64,000 bases of DNA from Streptomyces sp. NBC_00483 (GCF_036013745.1 NZ_CP107880.1:2108001-2172000); one strand, 5' to 3'; counted from the first letter of the stretch, positions 22,421 through 32,278 are shown. Notes: a model not told the origin generated them from the sequence alone. Numbers and translations are program-made.

Positions 22421-23508
22421 CCCCAGAGACCCTGGAGCCCCTGGAGAAGGAGGAACCTCGGGCCCTCAAGGCCGAGTTGCGCCGCGGAAGGCTGCGGATC
22501 GGCCGGTTCTCGGTCCGCTTCGACCCGCGTACGGTGCTCGTCTGCCTGGCGCTGATCGTGGTCACGGCGTGCCTGGTGGTGCTCTCCGTCGGGACGGGCA
22601 CGTACGAGCTGTCGCCGATGGAGGTGCTGCGGACATTCGCGGGGAACGGGCCGCCGGGCGCCGAGTTCATCGTGCTCGACCTGCGGCTGCCGCGCGCCGT
22701 CGTGGCGGTCCTCGTCGGCTTCGGGACGGGCATGGCGGGCGCCGTCTTCCAGTCGCTCACCCGCAATCCGCTGGGCAGCCCGGACATCATCGGGTTCGGC
22801 AACGGCGCGTCGGCGGGCGCGCTCGTCGCCATCATCTTCCTCGACGCGGGCGCCGCGCAGACGGCGCTCGGCGCGCTCGTCGGCGGCTTCGCCACGGCCA
22901 TCGCCGTCTATCTGCTGGCCTGGCGCCGGGGTGTGCACGGCTACCGGCTCGTGCTCGTCGGCATCGGGGTGTCCGCGGTGCTCGGGGCGGCGACCAGCTT
23001 CCTCTACATCCGCGCCGACATCGGCAAGGCGGCCCAGGCCGCGAGCTGGACGATCGGCTCACTCAACGACCGCGGCTGGACCGAGGCCAGGACGGCCGCG
23101 CTCGGCCTGATCTTCTGCGTCCCCGTGGTCATGGTGTTCGGCCGCCGCCTGACGATGCTGGAGATGGGCGACGACACGGCGGGCGCCCTCGGTGTGCCGC
23201 CGGAGCGCAGCCGCCTGATCCTGCTGTGCGCGGGCACGGGCCTGACCGCGATGGCGGTCGCCGCTGCGGGCCCGATCCCGTTCCTCGCCATGGCCTCCCC
23301 CCAACTGGCCCGCCGCGTCACCCGCGCCGCGGGGCCGAACGTCCTGCCCGCCGCATGGATGGGCGCCCTCCTTGTGACGGCGGCCGATCTGCTGACGCAG
23401 CGCGTGACCGGTTCGGCGCTGATGCCGGTGGGCGTGGTGACGGGTGTGGCGGGCGGCCTGTTCCTGGCGTGGCTGCTGCTGCAGGAGCGCAGGGCGCACC
23501 ACGTCTGA
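22417..23508 (+). CDS. FecCD-family siderophore permease (FepG type)
   Basis: 363 residues from GTG 22417, overlapping the FepD-type stop. Hallmarks LRLPRAVVAVLVGFGTGMAGAVFQSL, NPLGSPDIIGFGNGASAG, MGDDTAGALGV and AAAGPIPFLAMASPQ are in the expected order. Pairs with the preceding gene to form the inner-membrane channel. The cognate FepC-type ATPase that normally follows is not here; an esterase gene comes next. A shared ATPase elsewhere is inferred. Confidence 0.92.
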   Translation: MTPETLEPLEKEEPRALKAELRRGRLRIGRFSVRFDPRTVLVCLALIVVTACLVVLSVGTGTYELSPMEVLRTFAGNGPPGAEFIVLDLRLPRAVVAVLVGFGTGMAGAVFQSLTRNPLGSPDIIGFGNGASAGALVAIIFLDAGAAQTALGALVGGFATAIAVYLLAWRRGVHGYRLVLVGIGVSAVLGAATSFLYIRADIGKAAQAASWTIGSLNDRGWTEARTAALGLIFCVPVVMVFGRRLTMLEMGDDTAGALGVPPERSRLILLCAGTGLTAMAVAAAGPIPFLAMASPQLARRVTRAAGPNVLPAAWMGALLVTAADLLTQRVTGSALMPVGVVTGVAGGLFLAWLLLQERRAHHV

Positions 23509-23544
23509 GCATGTGTCACACGATTCTTTGGAAGGCGACCCCGT

Positions 23545-24816
23545 ATGACGAACCCGACGGCGCCGGCGACACCCGAAAGCCCCCGGCTGGCTCGGCTGTC
23601 GGATGAGGTGAAAGCGCACGGGCAAGCGGCGCTCGACCGGTTCTGGCGCGAACTCGCCCGTACGGGAACGCCGTTGGTCGAGCCCGTTCCGGGCTTCCCG
23701 GGAGTGCGTCTGGTCACGGTGGTGTGGCGGGAGGACCGGCCCGTCGAGGGTGTCTATCTCCTGGCCAATCGCGTCACCGACAAGCACCGCGTACGCCACG
23801 GCATGATGCGCCACCTCGACGGCACCGATGTCTGGTACGTCGGCCTGCGGCTGCCGCTGGGCCTCCGCTCCACCTACCGCATTCATCCCTTCGGCGCGGA
23901 CGATCCCCACATGACGTCCGACGGCCCGCGCAGCGGCACGTTCCGCGAGCTGCCGGACGACCGCGTGGACCCGCTGAACCGGCACGCGGGCGGGCCGTTC
24001 GGTTCCCTGATCGAGCTCGACGAGGCACCGTCACTGGCGCAGTGGCCGCCGACGGCCGGCCCGCACCCCGGCGAGGCCCTCGGCTTCACCACCGCCGACG
24101 GATCCGTGTACCGCGTACGGCGGTTCGTGCCGGACACCTGTGAAGCCGGCCCCGCCCCGGGGCTGCTCGTCGTGTGCGACGGCGAGCGGTGGTTCGACCG
24201 GTACGGCATCACGGCCGCGATCACCGCCGCCGTCGAGGCGGGCCGGATCCCGCCGATGGCCGTCGTCGGGATCGAGGCGGGGGCGGATGTCGCGGCGCGG
24301 ATGCGGCAGCTCGGCGCCGATCCGCGCTTCATCGACACGCTGGCCGACGAGCTACTGCCCGCAGTGACGAAGGATCTGCCCCGGCCGCCCGGGCCCCGGA
24401 ACACCGTGCTGTGCGGGCAGAGCCTCGGCGGGCTTACCGCGCTCGCGGCGGCCCTGCGCCGACCGGACGCCTTCGGCACGGTGCTCGCCCACTCGGCCTC
24501 CACGTGGTGGCGCCCCGGCATGACGGCCCGGCCGGCGCGGCCCGCGGAAGGAGCGGAGACCTGGCTGTACGAGCAGGCCGCCGCGGCACCGGTCGGCGAC
24601 GTCCGTATCCGCATGGACGTCGGCTCCAACGAAGGACCGATGGTCGACGACCTGCACCGGCTGCACGCCCTGATGGCGGCCCGCGGCTTCGACGTCTCGC
24701 TGAACGTCTACACCGGAGGTCACGACTACTCCTGCTGGGCTGCCGCCCTCATCGAGGGGCTCTCGGAGCAGCTCGTGCCCCACGGCACGGGGCCGTGGGG
24801 CACGAGAAGCGGCTGA
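23545..24816 (+). CDS. Second enterochelin esterase-like hydrolase
   Basis: 423 residues with ATG after GGAAGG. Same architecture as the fes product: cap domain (RLVTVVWREDRPVEGVYLLANRVTD ... DVWYVGLRLPLGLRSTYRI), then LVVCDGERWF, nucleophile GQSLGG and GGHDYSCW carrying the His. No signal peptide. It lacks the repeat insert. Likely hydrolyses ferric enterobactin or its linear forms after import, being co-expressed with the permeases. Its stop at 24816 abuts the stop of the convergent GH30 gene with no intervening base. Confidence 0.9.
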   Translation: MTNPTAPATPESPRLARLSDEVKAHGQAALDRFWRELARTGTPLVEPVPGFPGVRLVTVVWREDRPVEGVYLLANRVTDKHRVRHGMMRHLDGTDVWYVGLRLPLGLRSTYRIHPFGADDPHMTSDGPRSGTFRELPDDRVDPLNRHAGGPFGSLIELDEAPSLAQWPPTAGPHPGEALGFTTADGSVYRVRRFVPDTCEAGPAPGLLVVCDGERWFDRYGITAAITAAVEAGRIPPMAVVGIEAGADVAARMRQLGADPRFIDTLADELLPAVTKDLPRPPGPRNTVLCGQSLGGLTALAAALRRPDAFGTVLAHSASTWWRPGMTARPARPAEGAETWLYEQAAAAPVGDVRIRMDVGSNEGPMVDDLHRLHALMAARGFDVSLNVYTGGHDYSCWAAALIEGLSEQLVPHGTGPWGTRSG

Positions 24817-26850
24817 TCAGGACGTCACATCGGTGACCCGCCACCGTTGATTGGAACCGGAGTTGGGCTGCCACGTCCCGACGGGAGCACCCTCGTTCGT
24901 GGCCTGCCCGCCGACCTCCAGGAGGCGGCCCGTGCCCGCGTTGACGAGGGTGTACGTGCCGTCGCCCGTGCTCGACAGGATCCACTGGGCGGCCGGATCG
25001 CGCTCGCCCGTGTCGGGTTCGACGACCGCCGCACCGTCGCGGACGGCGAGCCGCTTGCCGTCGGCGGCGCTGGTGAACACGTGCCGCTTGCGACTCGCGG
25101 GTCCGTCGCCACTGATCTGCGCGAGCCGCCACCGCTGTCCGGCCGCGCCCGTCCCTGACCCGATGACGAGCGTGCCGCCGCCGTCGGCGACGGTGAGGTC
25201 CTTGCCGCTCTGCACACCCGTCAGCTCGTAGGTGCGTCCCCGGCGCAGCTCCGCCGCGTCCTTCGCGACCCCGGACACGCCCTTGATCACGAACGTGGTC
25301 ACCGACTGCGCGGGCACCGTGAACGTGGCCTTCCGGCCCGTCACCGCGACCGGCGCCCGCTCTGCCAGCTTGCCGTCCGTGCTGGTCACGACCGGGGTGA
25401 CGGTCGCGCCCCGGCGTACGGTCGCGAACCTGGACAGGTCGAGCGTCACCGTGCGGGTGCTCGTGGTGCTGTTGACGTGCACGACGGTGGCGCCGTCGCC
25501 GCCGCGGGTGACGGCCGCGGTGCTGCTCGTGTCGTCGGTCTTGATGAGGTGGTCGCCGGGCCGGATGTAGTGGGTGAAGTTCCGGGCGGTGTCGAACTTC
25601 GTGTTCGTGTAGACCGGGCAGGTCTCCAGAGTGTCGTCGGGACCCGCGCTGAAGGAGACCTGGACCTCGCCCCAGTTGCCACCCTTCGCGGACTCGCCAC
25701 CGGGCTTCATGTTGTCCCAGTCCTCGACGGGCTGCCAGAACACCCAGGCGCTGGGCTCCAGTTCGCGCAGATCGTCGACGATGTGCTGGGCGAGCCCGAG
25801 GCCGGGCCGCATGTCGGTGAAGGACTGCCCGTCGCCCCAGTCGCCCTCGACCTCGCTCATCCACAGCGGCGTGCCCTCGGCCTTGGCGAGGTCGCGTACG
25901 GAGGTGCGGCCGCCGGTGCCGTACGTGTGGACGTTCATCTGGGCGACGCGGCTCTTCACGTCGGCCGGGTAGCTTGTCCAGTTCGTGACGAAGGTCGTCG
26001 GGTTGGTCTCGTCCATCGCCGAGACGACCGCGCCGGTCCGCGCCTTGCGCAGGGCGGCGTCGAGGGCGGGCACGATCTTCTGCTGGAGTCCGGGGCCGAT
26101 GTGGCAGCCCTCCTGGCGGCCGCCGGTCGGATTGCCGTCGGCTCCCAATTTGGTACCCCAGTAATCGGTGTTGGGCTCGTTGCACGGGTCGACGGTCTTC
26201 ACCTTGATGCCGTGCGCCTTCTCCAGGCGTCGCGTCGCACCGGCCAGATAGGTGGCGAAGTCGTCGACGGACGCCTCCTTCAGCTGGTCCTTCGACGCGT
26301 CGAAGCCGCCGGAGACATAGCCGCTGACCGTCATGAAGTACGGCGGCGAGTTGGAGAACGTCTCCCAGTGGGTGATGTCCTTCTTGATCCGGTCCACCCA
26401 CCAGCGCTGGGCCGCGTCGGTGTCCTCGTTCCAGTGGTCCTCGTTGCCGGGGTCCCACCAGTCGGTGTCGGTGCGGGTGGTGCCCTCGGGCGCCTTCCAC
26501 CAGCCCTCGACGGCGCCGCCCGCCCTCAAGTAGTCGGGCACGTCGGGGGCGTTGCCGCCGCCGATGTTGTAGCGGGCGATGTTCAGGGCGAGGCCGTCCC
26601 GTCCGAAGACGAGGTCGGCGATCCTCTCGCGGATCTCGGCCGGGTAGTGCCCGGTGGCGTTCGCGAACCAGACCAGGCTGGTGCCCCAGCCCTCGAACCG
26701 GTCCTGCCGGTACGAGGGGTCGGGGGTGACCGTGACCGTCACCGCAGTGGTGGCGGCGGCGACGAGCTGTGCGGCCGAGATCTGGGTTCCCGCCGCCGCG
26801 GCCGTGGCCGCCGCGATGCCGATGAACCGTCTGCGGGTCAAGCGCGCCAA
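24817..26850 (-). CDS. Secreted GH30 glycosidase with ricin-type CBM, probable endo-beta-1,6-galactanase
   Basis: 677 residues. Twin-arginine-type leader (LTRRRFIGIAAATAAAAG). Catalytic barrel about 45-430 with acid/base Glu225 in DPCNEPN and nucleophile Glu333 in WMSEVEGDW, then a beta-sandwich, then a ricin-type lectin domain about 545-675 with QxW-like repeats (GQRWRLAQ, AAQWILS, NQRWRVT). GH30 enzymes of this form from Streptomyces cut beta-1,6-galactan side chains of arabinogalactan; GH30 xylanase or glucosidase activity is possible. Neighbouring beta-galactosidase and importer favour galactan. Last gene of the sugar operon. Confidence 0.8.
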   Translation of the reverse strand: MARLTRRRFIGIAAATAAAAGTQISAAQLVAAATTAVTVTVTPDPSYRQDRFEGWGTSLVWFANATGHYPAEIRERIADLVFGRDGLALNIARYNIGGGNAPDVPDYLRAGGAVEGWWKAPEGTTRTDTDWWDPGNEDHWNEDTDAAQRWWVDRIKKDITHWETFSNSPPYFMTVSGYVSGGFDASKDQLKEASVDDFATYLAGATRRLEKAHGIKVKTVDPCNEPNTDYWGTKLGADGNPTGGRQEGCHIGPGLQQKIVPALDAALRKARTGAVVSAMDETNPTTFVTNWTSYPADVKSRVAQMNVHTYGTGGRTSVRDLAKAEGTPLWMSEVEGDWGDGQSFTDMRPGLGLAQHIVDDLRELEPSAWVFWQPVEDWDNMKPGGESAKGGNWGEVQVSFSAGPDDTLETCPVYTNTKFDTARNFTHYIRPGDHLIKTDDTSSTAAVTRGGDGATVVHVNSTTSTRTVTLDLSRFATVRRGATVTPVVTSTDGKLAERAPVAVTGRKATFTVPAQSVTTFVIKGVSGVAKDAAELRRGRTYELTGVQSGKDLTVADGGGTLVIGSGTGAAGQRWRLAQISGDGPASRKRHVFTSAADGKRLAVRDGAAVVEPDTGERDPAAQWILSSTGDGTYTLVNAGTGRLLEVGGQATNEGAPVGTWQPNSGSNQRWRVTDVTS

Positions 26851-26919
26851 CGTGTGCTCCCTACGTCGTTGTGTGAGCGGGGTGTTGGTGGTGCCGAACG
26901 CTGGTGGTACGTGGTGGTG

Positions 26920-28971
26920 CTAGGAGGTGGCGGGCTGCCTCAGGACGGCGACCTGGCGGGGCGCCAGGACCAGCACGTCGTCCTCGGCCGCGGGCCCGAC
27001 CAGCACGTCTCCGGTCAGGCCCGGCAGCGGCACCTGCTCGTCGCTCCGGTTGACCAGGAAGACATAGCGGTGCTCGGCATCCCGTCGCACGATCTGCTCG
27101 ACCAACCCCCTTGCCTGCTCCGGGAGTTCACTGCCCACCTCGGCCGGCGCGAGCAGCTCGGGCAGCAGCGCGGTGAGCCCCTCGACGCCGAGGCGGGTGG
27201 AGACGTACGCGGCCGAGCCTCGCCCTGTACCGCGCCGGGTGACGGCGGGGCGGCACGCGTACGTGCCTGTCCGGTAGCCGGCGAGGACCTCGACGTCCGT
27301 GCCGGCGACGGAGATCCGGTCGGTCCACAGGCTGCCGGTGGTGCCGTTGTCCAGGTCGACGGTGTCACCGTCGAGGAGCGGCCCGAACTCCTCGATGCGG
27401 ATGCCGAGGACGTCGCGCAGGGCGCCGGGGTAGCCGCCGAGCCACACGTGGTCGTTCTCGTCGACGATCGCGGAGAAGTACGTGGTGACGAGGTGGCCGC
27501 CGCCCTCGACGTACCGGGTCAGCTCCTTGGCGAGCGGCTGCGGCACCACGTGCAGGACGGACGCGATGACGACGTCGTACGTGGACAGGTCGGTGTGGTG
27601 CGCGGGCACCACGTCGGCGCGGATCCCGAGGCGCAGGAGTGCCGAGTACCAGTCGAGGGCCTCGCGGTGGTAGTCGAGGCGGGAGGACGGGTGGGAGTCC
27701 TGCTCGCTCGTCCACCACGAGTCCCAGTCGAAGAGGATCGCGACACGGGCGGGTTCGCGCGCGCTGCCGGCGATCGGGGCGAGCGCTTCGAGGGTGCCGC
27801 CCAACTCGACGACGGAGCGGAAGAGTTCGCTGTCGGCTCCGGCGTGCGGGAGCATCGCCGAGTGGTACTTCTCGGCGCCCGCCGCCGACTGCCGCCACTG
27901 GAAGAAGCAGACGGCGTCGGCGCCGTGCGCCACGTGCAGCAGCGAGTCCCGGGCCAACTCCCCCGGTTTCTTCGGTAGATTGACGGGCTGCCAGTTCACG
28001 GCGCTGGTGGAGTGCTCCATCAGGAACCAGGGCCGGTGGCCCGCGATCCCGCTGGTGAGGTTGGCGGAGAAGGAGAGCTCGTCGCGGTCCTGGGGGCCGG
28101 GGATGACGTAGTGGTCGTTGGCGACGAAGTCGACCTCGCCCGCCCAGTCCGCGTAGTCCATGCCCTTGGTGCCGGGCATCACCATGAAGTTGGTGGTGAC
28201 GGGCGTCTCCGGGCTCAACTCGCGCAGGATCTCGCGCTCGGCCAGCAGATGATCCTTGAGCGCGTCGGAGGAGAACCGCTTGAAGTCCAGCTGCTGGGTC
28301 GGGTTCGGGTGCGAGGCGGCGAGCCGCGGCGGCAGCAGCTGCTCCCAGTCGCTGTAGCGCTGCGACCAGAACGCTGTCCCCCAGGCGTCGTTGAGGGCTT
28401 CGAGCGTGGTGTAGCGGCGGCGCAGCCAGGCCCGGAACGCGCGGGCCGCGTCGTCGGAGTGGTCGTAGACGTTGTGGCAGCCCAGCTCGTTGTTGACGTG
28501 CCAGGCGACGAGCGCCGGGTGGTCGGCGTAGCGGGCGGCGAGCTTGCGCACCAGACGCAGCGCGTGCTCACGGAAGACGGGCGAGGTGGGCCGCCAGTGC
28601 TGGCGGGCGCCCGGCCACAGTGTCTCGCCGCTCGCGGTCACCGGAAGGATCTCCGGGTGCGCGGCGGTCAGCCACGGCGGCGGTGACGCGGTGGCGGTGG
28701 CCAGGTCGACGCCGATGCCGCCCGCGTGCAGCCGGTCCATGATCTCGTCGAGCCAGCCGAAGTCCCAGCTGTCGGCGGTGGGTTGGAGCCGCGCCCAGGA
28801 GAAGATGGCGAGGGAGACGACGTTCACCCCGGCCTCCCGCATCAGCCGGATGTCGTCCGCCCACACCTCCCGCGACCACTGCTCGGGGTTGTAGTCGGCG
28901 CCGTAGCCGAGGCGCCGGCTGCCGTCCGAGCCCTTCGCGTACGGGAAACGGGAGGAGAGGGGGGCGACCAT
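26920..28971 (-). CDS. GH42 beta-galactosidase
   Basis: 683 residues, full GH42 length. LGYGADYNPEQW at the start, acid/base Glu162 in WHVNNELGCHN, nucleophile Glu319 in FLMEHSTSAVNWQ; then the trimerisation domain and a small C-terminal sandwich. No signal peptide, so it works on imported oligosaccharides, splitting terminal beta-galactose. Starts 39 bp after the binding-protein stop and ends 69 bp before the GH30 start on the same strand. Confidence 0.92.
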   Translation of the reverse strand: MVAPLSSRFPYAKGSDGSRRLGYGADYNPEQWSREVWADDIRLMREAGVNVVSLAIFSWARLQPTADSWDFGWLDEIMDRLHAGGIGVDLATATASPPPWLTAAHPEILPVTASGETLWPGARQHWRPTSPVFREHALRLVRKLAARYADHPALVAWHVNNELGCHNVYDHSDDAARAFRAWLRRRYTTLEALNDAWGTAFWSQRYSDWEQLLPPRLAASHPNPTQQLDFKRFSSDALKDHLLAEREILRELSPETPVTTNFMVMPGTKGMDYADWAGEVDFVANDHYVIPGPQDRDELSFSANLTSGIAGHRPWFLMEHSTSAVNWQPVNLPKKPGELARDSLLHVAHGADAVCFFQWRQSAAGAEKYHSAMLPHAGADSELFRSVVELGGTLEALAPIAGSAREPARVAILFDWDSWWTSEQDSHPSSRLDYHREALDWYSALLRLGIRADVVPAHHTDLSTYDVVIASVLHVVPQPLAKELTRYVEGGGHLVTTYFSAIVDENDHVWLGGYPGALRDVLGIRIEEFGPLLDGDTVDLDNGTTGSLWTDRISVAGTDVEVLAGYRTGTYACRPAVTRRGTGRGSAAYVSTRLGVEGLTALLPELLAPAEVGSELPEQARGLVEQIVRRDAEHRYVFLVNRSDEQVPLPGLTGDVLVGPAAEDDVLVLAPRQVAVLRQPATS

Positions 28972-29010
28972 GAACGTCCTTCCAGGAATGCGGGCTTGTG
29001 GCGGGGCGGG

Positions 29011-30357
29011 CTACTTCTCGACGGTGAAGCCCTGGTCGGTGCCGTACTTGGCGGACGCGTCCTGCCAGGACTTGAGGCCTGCGGGGAGCTTGGTCGAGGA
29101 GACGTAGGCCTTGCCGACGGTGTCGTTGAAGATCGAGTTGGCGTACACCTGGAACGGCAGGTACTTCCAGTCGGTGGGCACGCTCTTCGCGGACTCGGCG
29201 AAGATCTTGTTGGCCTTCTGGCCGCCGAAGTACGGGAACTCGGTGTTCTGGAACGACGAGGAGTTCAGGTCCTTCGTCGTCGCGGGGAACGCGCCGTTCT
29301 TGATGCGGGTCCCCACGCCCACACCGGAGTTGGCGTACTCGACGAAGGCGTACGCGAGCTCCTTGTTCTTGCCGAGCTCGGGCAGCGCGAGCGAGCTGCC
29401 GCCGTTCTCGGAGCTCGCGGTCGCGCCCTTCTCCCACTGCGGCATGGGGGCGACGCGCCAGTCGCCGGACGCGCCCTTCACGCCGGAGGCGAAGTTGGCG
29501 GGCATCCAGGCGCCGGTGGGCAGCGTGGCGATGGTGCCGTCGCCGAGGCCCTTGTACCAGTCGTCGGTCCAGCCGGTGACCGGCGCGACGAGCTTGTCGT
29601 CGATCAGCTTCTGCCAGGTGTCGGTGTACTTCTTCGCGCCCGCGTCGGTGAAGTCGATGCCGACCTTGGTGCCGTTCACCTTGTACGGGTGCGAACCGGC
29701 CTGCCACAGCAGGCTGGTGGTCAGGCCCGCGTCGCCGACGTCGCTGGTGATGTACGCCTTCGGGTCGGCCTTGTGCAGCTTGCGGGCCGCCTCGACGTAC
29801 TCGTCCCAGGTGGTCGGGACGGCGATCTTGTACTTGTCGAAGACCTTCTTGTTGTAGAAGAGCGCCATCGGACCCGAGTCCATGGGCAATCCGTAGACAC
29901 CGCCACCGTCGCCGGACTTCACCGAGTTCCACGGACCCGGCGAGTACGAGTCCGCCAGCTTCTCGGCGCCGTAGGCCTTGAGGTCGGTGATCTGCTTCGT
30001 CAGGGCGTACTGGCCGAGCGCGTAGTACTCGATCTGCGCGACGTCCGGGACGCCCTTCTTCGCCGAGATCGCGTTCGACAGGGCCTTGTACTGGTCGTTG
30101 TTGGTGCCCGCGTTGACCAGCTTGATGTCGACCTTCGGGTACTTCTTCTCGAAGTCGGCGGCGACCTGCTTCAGGGTGGGCTCCCACGCCCACACCGTGA
30201 CGGTGCCGCCCTTCTTCAGGGCCGACTTGATGTCGGCCGAACCCACCTTCTTGTCACCGGAGTTGCCGTCGTCGGAGCCGCCGCAGGCGGTGGCCCCGAG
30301 GGCGAGGGCGCAGAGGAGACCTATGCCGCGCAGGACGCGGCGGGAGTGCTGGGGCAT
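29011..30357 (-). CDS. Sugar ABC transporter substrate-binding lipoprotein
   Basis: 448 residues from ATG 30357 (MPQHSRRVLRGIG); an ATG five codons earlier is less likely. Lipobox ALGATAC, then an acidic linker and the family 1 binding fold (GGTVTVWAWEPTLKQVAADFEKKYP ... GVYGLPMDSGPMALFYNKKVFDKY). Binds an oligosaccharide outside the membrane. Substrate inferred from the operon: galacto-oligosaccharides released by the GH30 enzyme. Confidence 0.88.
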   Translation of the reverse strand: MPQHSRRVLRGIGLLCALALGATACGGSDDGNSGDKKVGSADIKSALKKGGTVTVWAWEPTLKQVAADFEKKYPKVDIKLVNAGTNNDQYKALSNAISAKKGVPDVAQIEYYALGQYALTKQITDLKAYGAEKLADSYSPGPWNSVKSGDGGGVYGLPMDSGPMALFYNKKVFDKYKIAVPTTWDEYVEAARKLHKADPKAYITSDVGDAGLTTSLLWQAGSHPYKVNGTKVGIDFTDAGAKKYTDTWQKLIDDKLVAPVTGWTDDWYKGLGDGTIATLPTGAWMPANFASGVKGASGDWRVAPMPQWEKGATASSENGGSSLALPELGKNKELAYAFVEYANSGVGVGTRIKNGAFPATTKDLNSSSFQNTEFPYFGGQKANKIFAESAKSVPTDWKYLPFQVYANSIFNDTVGKAYVSSTKLPAGLKSWQDASAKYGTDQGFTVEK

Positions 30358-30373
30358 GGCGATGGCTTCCACT

Positions 30374-30413
30374 TCTTCGTGGTCCTACAGAGCTCTTCGT
30401 GGTCCTACAGAGG
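30374..30413. repeat. 20-bp direct tandem repeat between permease and binding-protein genes
   Basis: TCTTCGTGGTCCTACAGAGC/G occurs twice in direct tandem in the gap upstream of the binding-protein start. Too short for a terminator. It may be simple slippage. Confidence 0.75.
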
Positions 30414-30443
30414 GTGTGCGAGGGGTGAACCGCCCTGCCGCGC

Positions 30444-31385
30444 CTACTCCTTGACGCTTCCGGCGGAGAGACCCGACTGCCAGTACTTCTGGAGCAGCAG
30501 GAAGGCGGCGATCAGCGGCACGATGGTGAGCAGCGAACCGGTGAGCACGAGATGGGGAATGGCCTCGCCGCCGGCCGTCTGCGCCTGCTTGTTCCAGGAG
30601 TCGAGGCCGAGCGTGAGCGGGTACCAGTCGGGGTCCTTCAGCATGATCAGCGGCAGGAAGTAGTTGTTCCAGGTCGCGACCGTGGTGAAGAGCAGGACGG
30701 TGACGGTGCCGGGCGCGAGCAGCGGCAGCGCGACCGTGAAGAAGGTGCGCAGCTCGCTCGCGCCGTCGATCCGGGCGGCCTCCATCAGTTCGGTGGGGAT
30801 CGCCTCGGTGGCGAACACCCACATCAGATAGAGCCCGAACGGCGAGATCAGCGACGGGATGATGACGGCCCACGGGGTGTCGGTGAGCCCCATCTTGCTG
30901 AACATCAGGAACGTGGGGACGGCGAGCGCCGTGCCCGGCACCGCGACCGCCCCGATGACGACGGCGAACACGGCACGCTTGCCCGGGAAGGCGAACTTGG
31001 CCAGCGCGTACCCGCCGAGGACCGCCAGGAAGGTGGCTCCGCCCGCGCCCACCACCACGTACATAAGGGTGTTGAGGAGCCAGCGGCCGAAGACGCCGTC
31101 CTGGTACGTGAAGGTCACGCCGATGTTGTGCCAGAGGTCGAAGTCCGAGTCGAACCACAGGCCGAACGAACGGGCCAGGCCCTGCTGGGACTTGGTGGCA
31201 CTGATCAGGAGCCACACCAGGGGCAGCAGGCTGTAGACGAGGACGACACCGGTGAGCACGGTCAGCAGAACGCTGCGCCGGGGGCGCCCCGTGGTGCGCC
31301 GCCGGACGGTGCGCAGGCGCGGGGCGGTGGACTTGAGCGATGCGGTCGGCCGTACGGGCCCGGTGGTGGTGGTCATCGCGCTCAC
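30444..31385 (-). CDS. Sugar ABC transporter permease (MalG type)
   Basis: 313 residues from GTG 31385, overlapping the preceding permease stop as GTGA; ATG 31376 (MTTTTGPVRP) is the alternative. Six membrane helices, with the EAA-type ATPase-contact loop MEAARIDGASELRTFFTVALPLLAPG. Forms the import channel with the MalF-type partner. No ATPase gene in the operon, as is usual in Streptomyces, where one shared ATPase (MsiK) serves many sugar importers. Confidence 0.88.
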   Translation of the reverse strand: MSAMTTTTGPVRPTASLKSTAPRLRTVRRRTTGRPRRSVLLTVLTGVVLVYSLLPLVWLLISATKSQQGLARSFGLWFDSDFDLWHNIGVTFTYQDGVFGRWLLNTLMYVVVGAGGATFLAVLGGYALAKFAFPGKRAVFAVVIGAVAVPGTALAVPTFLMFSKMGLTDTPWAVIIPSLISPFGLYLMWVFATEAIPTELMEAARIDGASELRTFFTVALPLLAPGTVTVLLFTTVATWNNYFLPLIMLKDPDWYPLTLGLDSWNKQAQTAGGEAIPHLVLTGSLLTIVPLIAAFLLLQKYWQSGLSAGSVKE

Positions 31386-32278
31386 GCTCCCTTGCGCATG
31401 CCGCGCAGCTGGACCACGTAGGCGACGATCATCGTGATCACGCCCATCACGATGGCGACCGTCGCGGAGTAGTTCTGCTGCTGACCCGCGAAGGACAGCG
31501 AGTACGTGTAGTAGTTCGGGGTGTAGTCGGTGGTGATCGCGTTCGGCGCGAGCTTCTGGAGGATGGCGGGCTCGTTGAAGAGCTGGAAGCTGCCGATGAT
31601 CGAGAAGATCGTGGCGATGACGAGGGCGCCGCGGATCGCAGGGAGCTTGATGGCCGTGATGACGCGCCACTGTCCGGCCCCGTCGATCTCGGCCGCCTCG
31701 TACAGCGAGTGCGGTACGACGCGCAGCGCGGCGAAGAAGATCAGCATGTTGTAGCCGACGAACTCCCAGGTCACGATGTTGCCGAGGGAGGCGAGGACCA
31801 GGTCGGCGGAGAGCGGGTCGGGCAGCTTCGTGCCGAACGCGTCGTTGAGGTCACCGACCAGGCCGTAACGGGTGCCGTACATGAAGCCCCACATGAGGGT
31901 CGCGACGACGGCGGGGACCGCGTAGGGCAGGAAGACGGTGATCCGGAAGAAGTCCTTGCCGAAGAGGCGTCCGCTGTCGATCGCGAGGGCGACGAGCAGG
32001 GCGATGCCCAGCATGATCGGCACCTGGATCAGCAGGAACAGGCCGACACGGAGGACTCCGTCCCAGAACTGGCCGTCCTGGAGGGCCTGTTGGTAGTTGT
32101 CCAGGCCCACGAAGGTGGTGCCGCCGATGAGTTGTGTACGGAACAGACTCAGGTAGACCGAGTAGGCGAGCGGCGCGAGGAAGACCAGGGCGAAGACGAG
32201 CACGAAGGGGCCGATGAACCCCCAGCCCGTCCATGAGCGGCGCCTCCTCAAGGCGACCGGCGGTTGCAGCGTGGTCAT
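31382..32278 (-). CDS. Sugar ABC transporter permease (MalF type)
   Basis: 298 residues. ATG 32278 (MTTLQPPVALRRRR) is preceded by GAGGGGCGCC; the longer reading would run through both LacI operators. Six helices; contact loop YEAAEIDGAGQWRVITAIKLPAIRG. First gene of the sugar operon, about 50 bp downstream of the nearer operator, so it is the main target of the divergent LacI regulator. Confidence 0.88.
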   Translation of the reverse strand: MTTLQPPVALRRRRSWTGWGFIGPFVLVFALVFLAPLAYSVYLSLFRTQLIGGTTFVGLDNYQQALQDGQFWDGVLRVGLFLLIQVPIMLGIALLVALAIDSGRLFGKDFFRITVFLPYAVPAVVATLMWGFMYGTRYGLVGDLNDAFGTKLPDPLSADLVLASLGNIVTWEFVGYNMLIFFAALRVVPHSLYEAAEIDGAGQWRVITAIKLPAIRGALVIATIFSIIGSFQLFNEPAILQKLAPNAITTDYTPNYYTYSLSFAGQQQNYSATVAIVMGVITMIVAYVVQLRGMRKGA

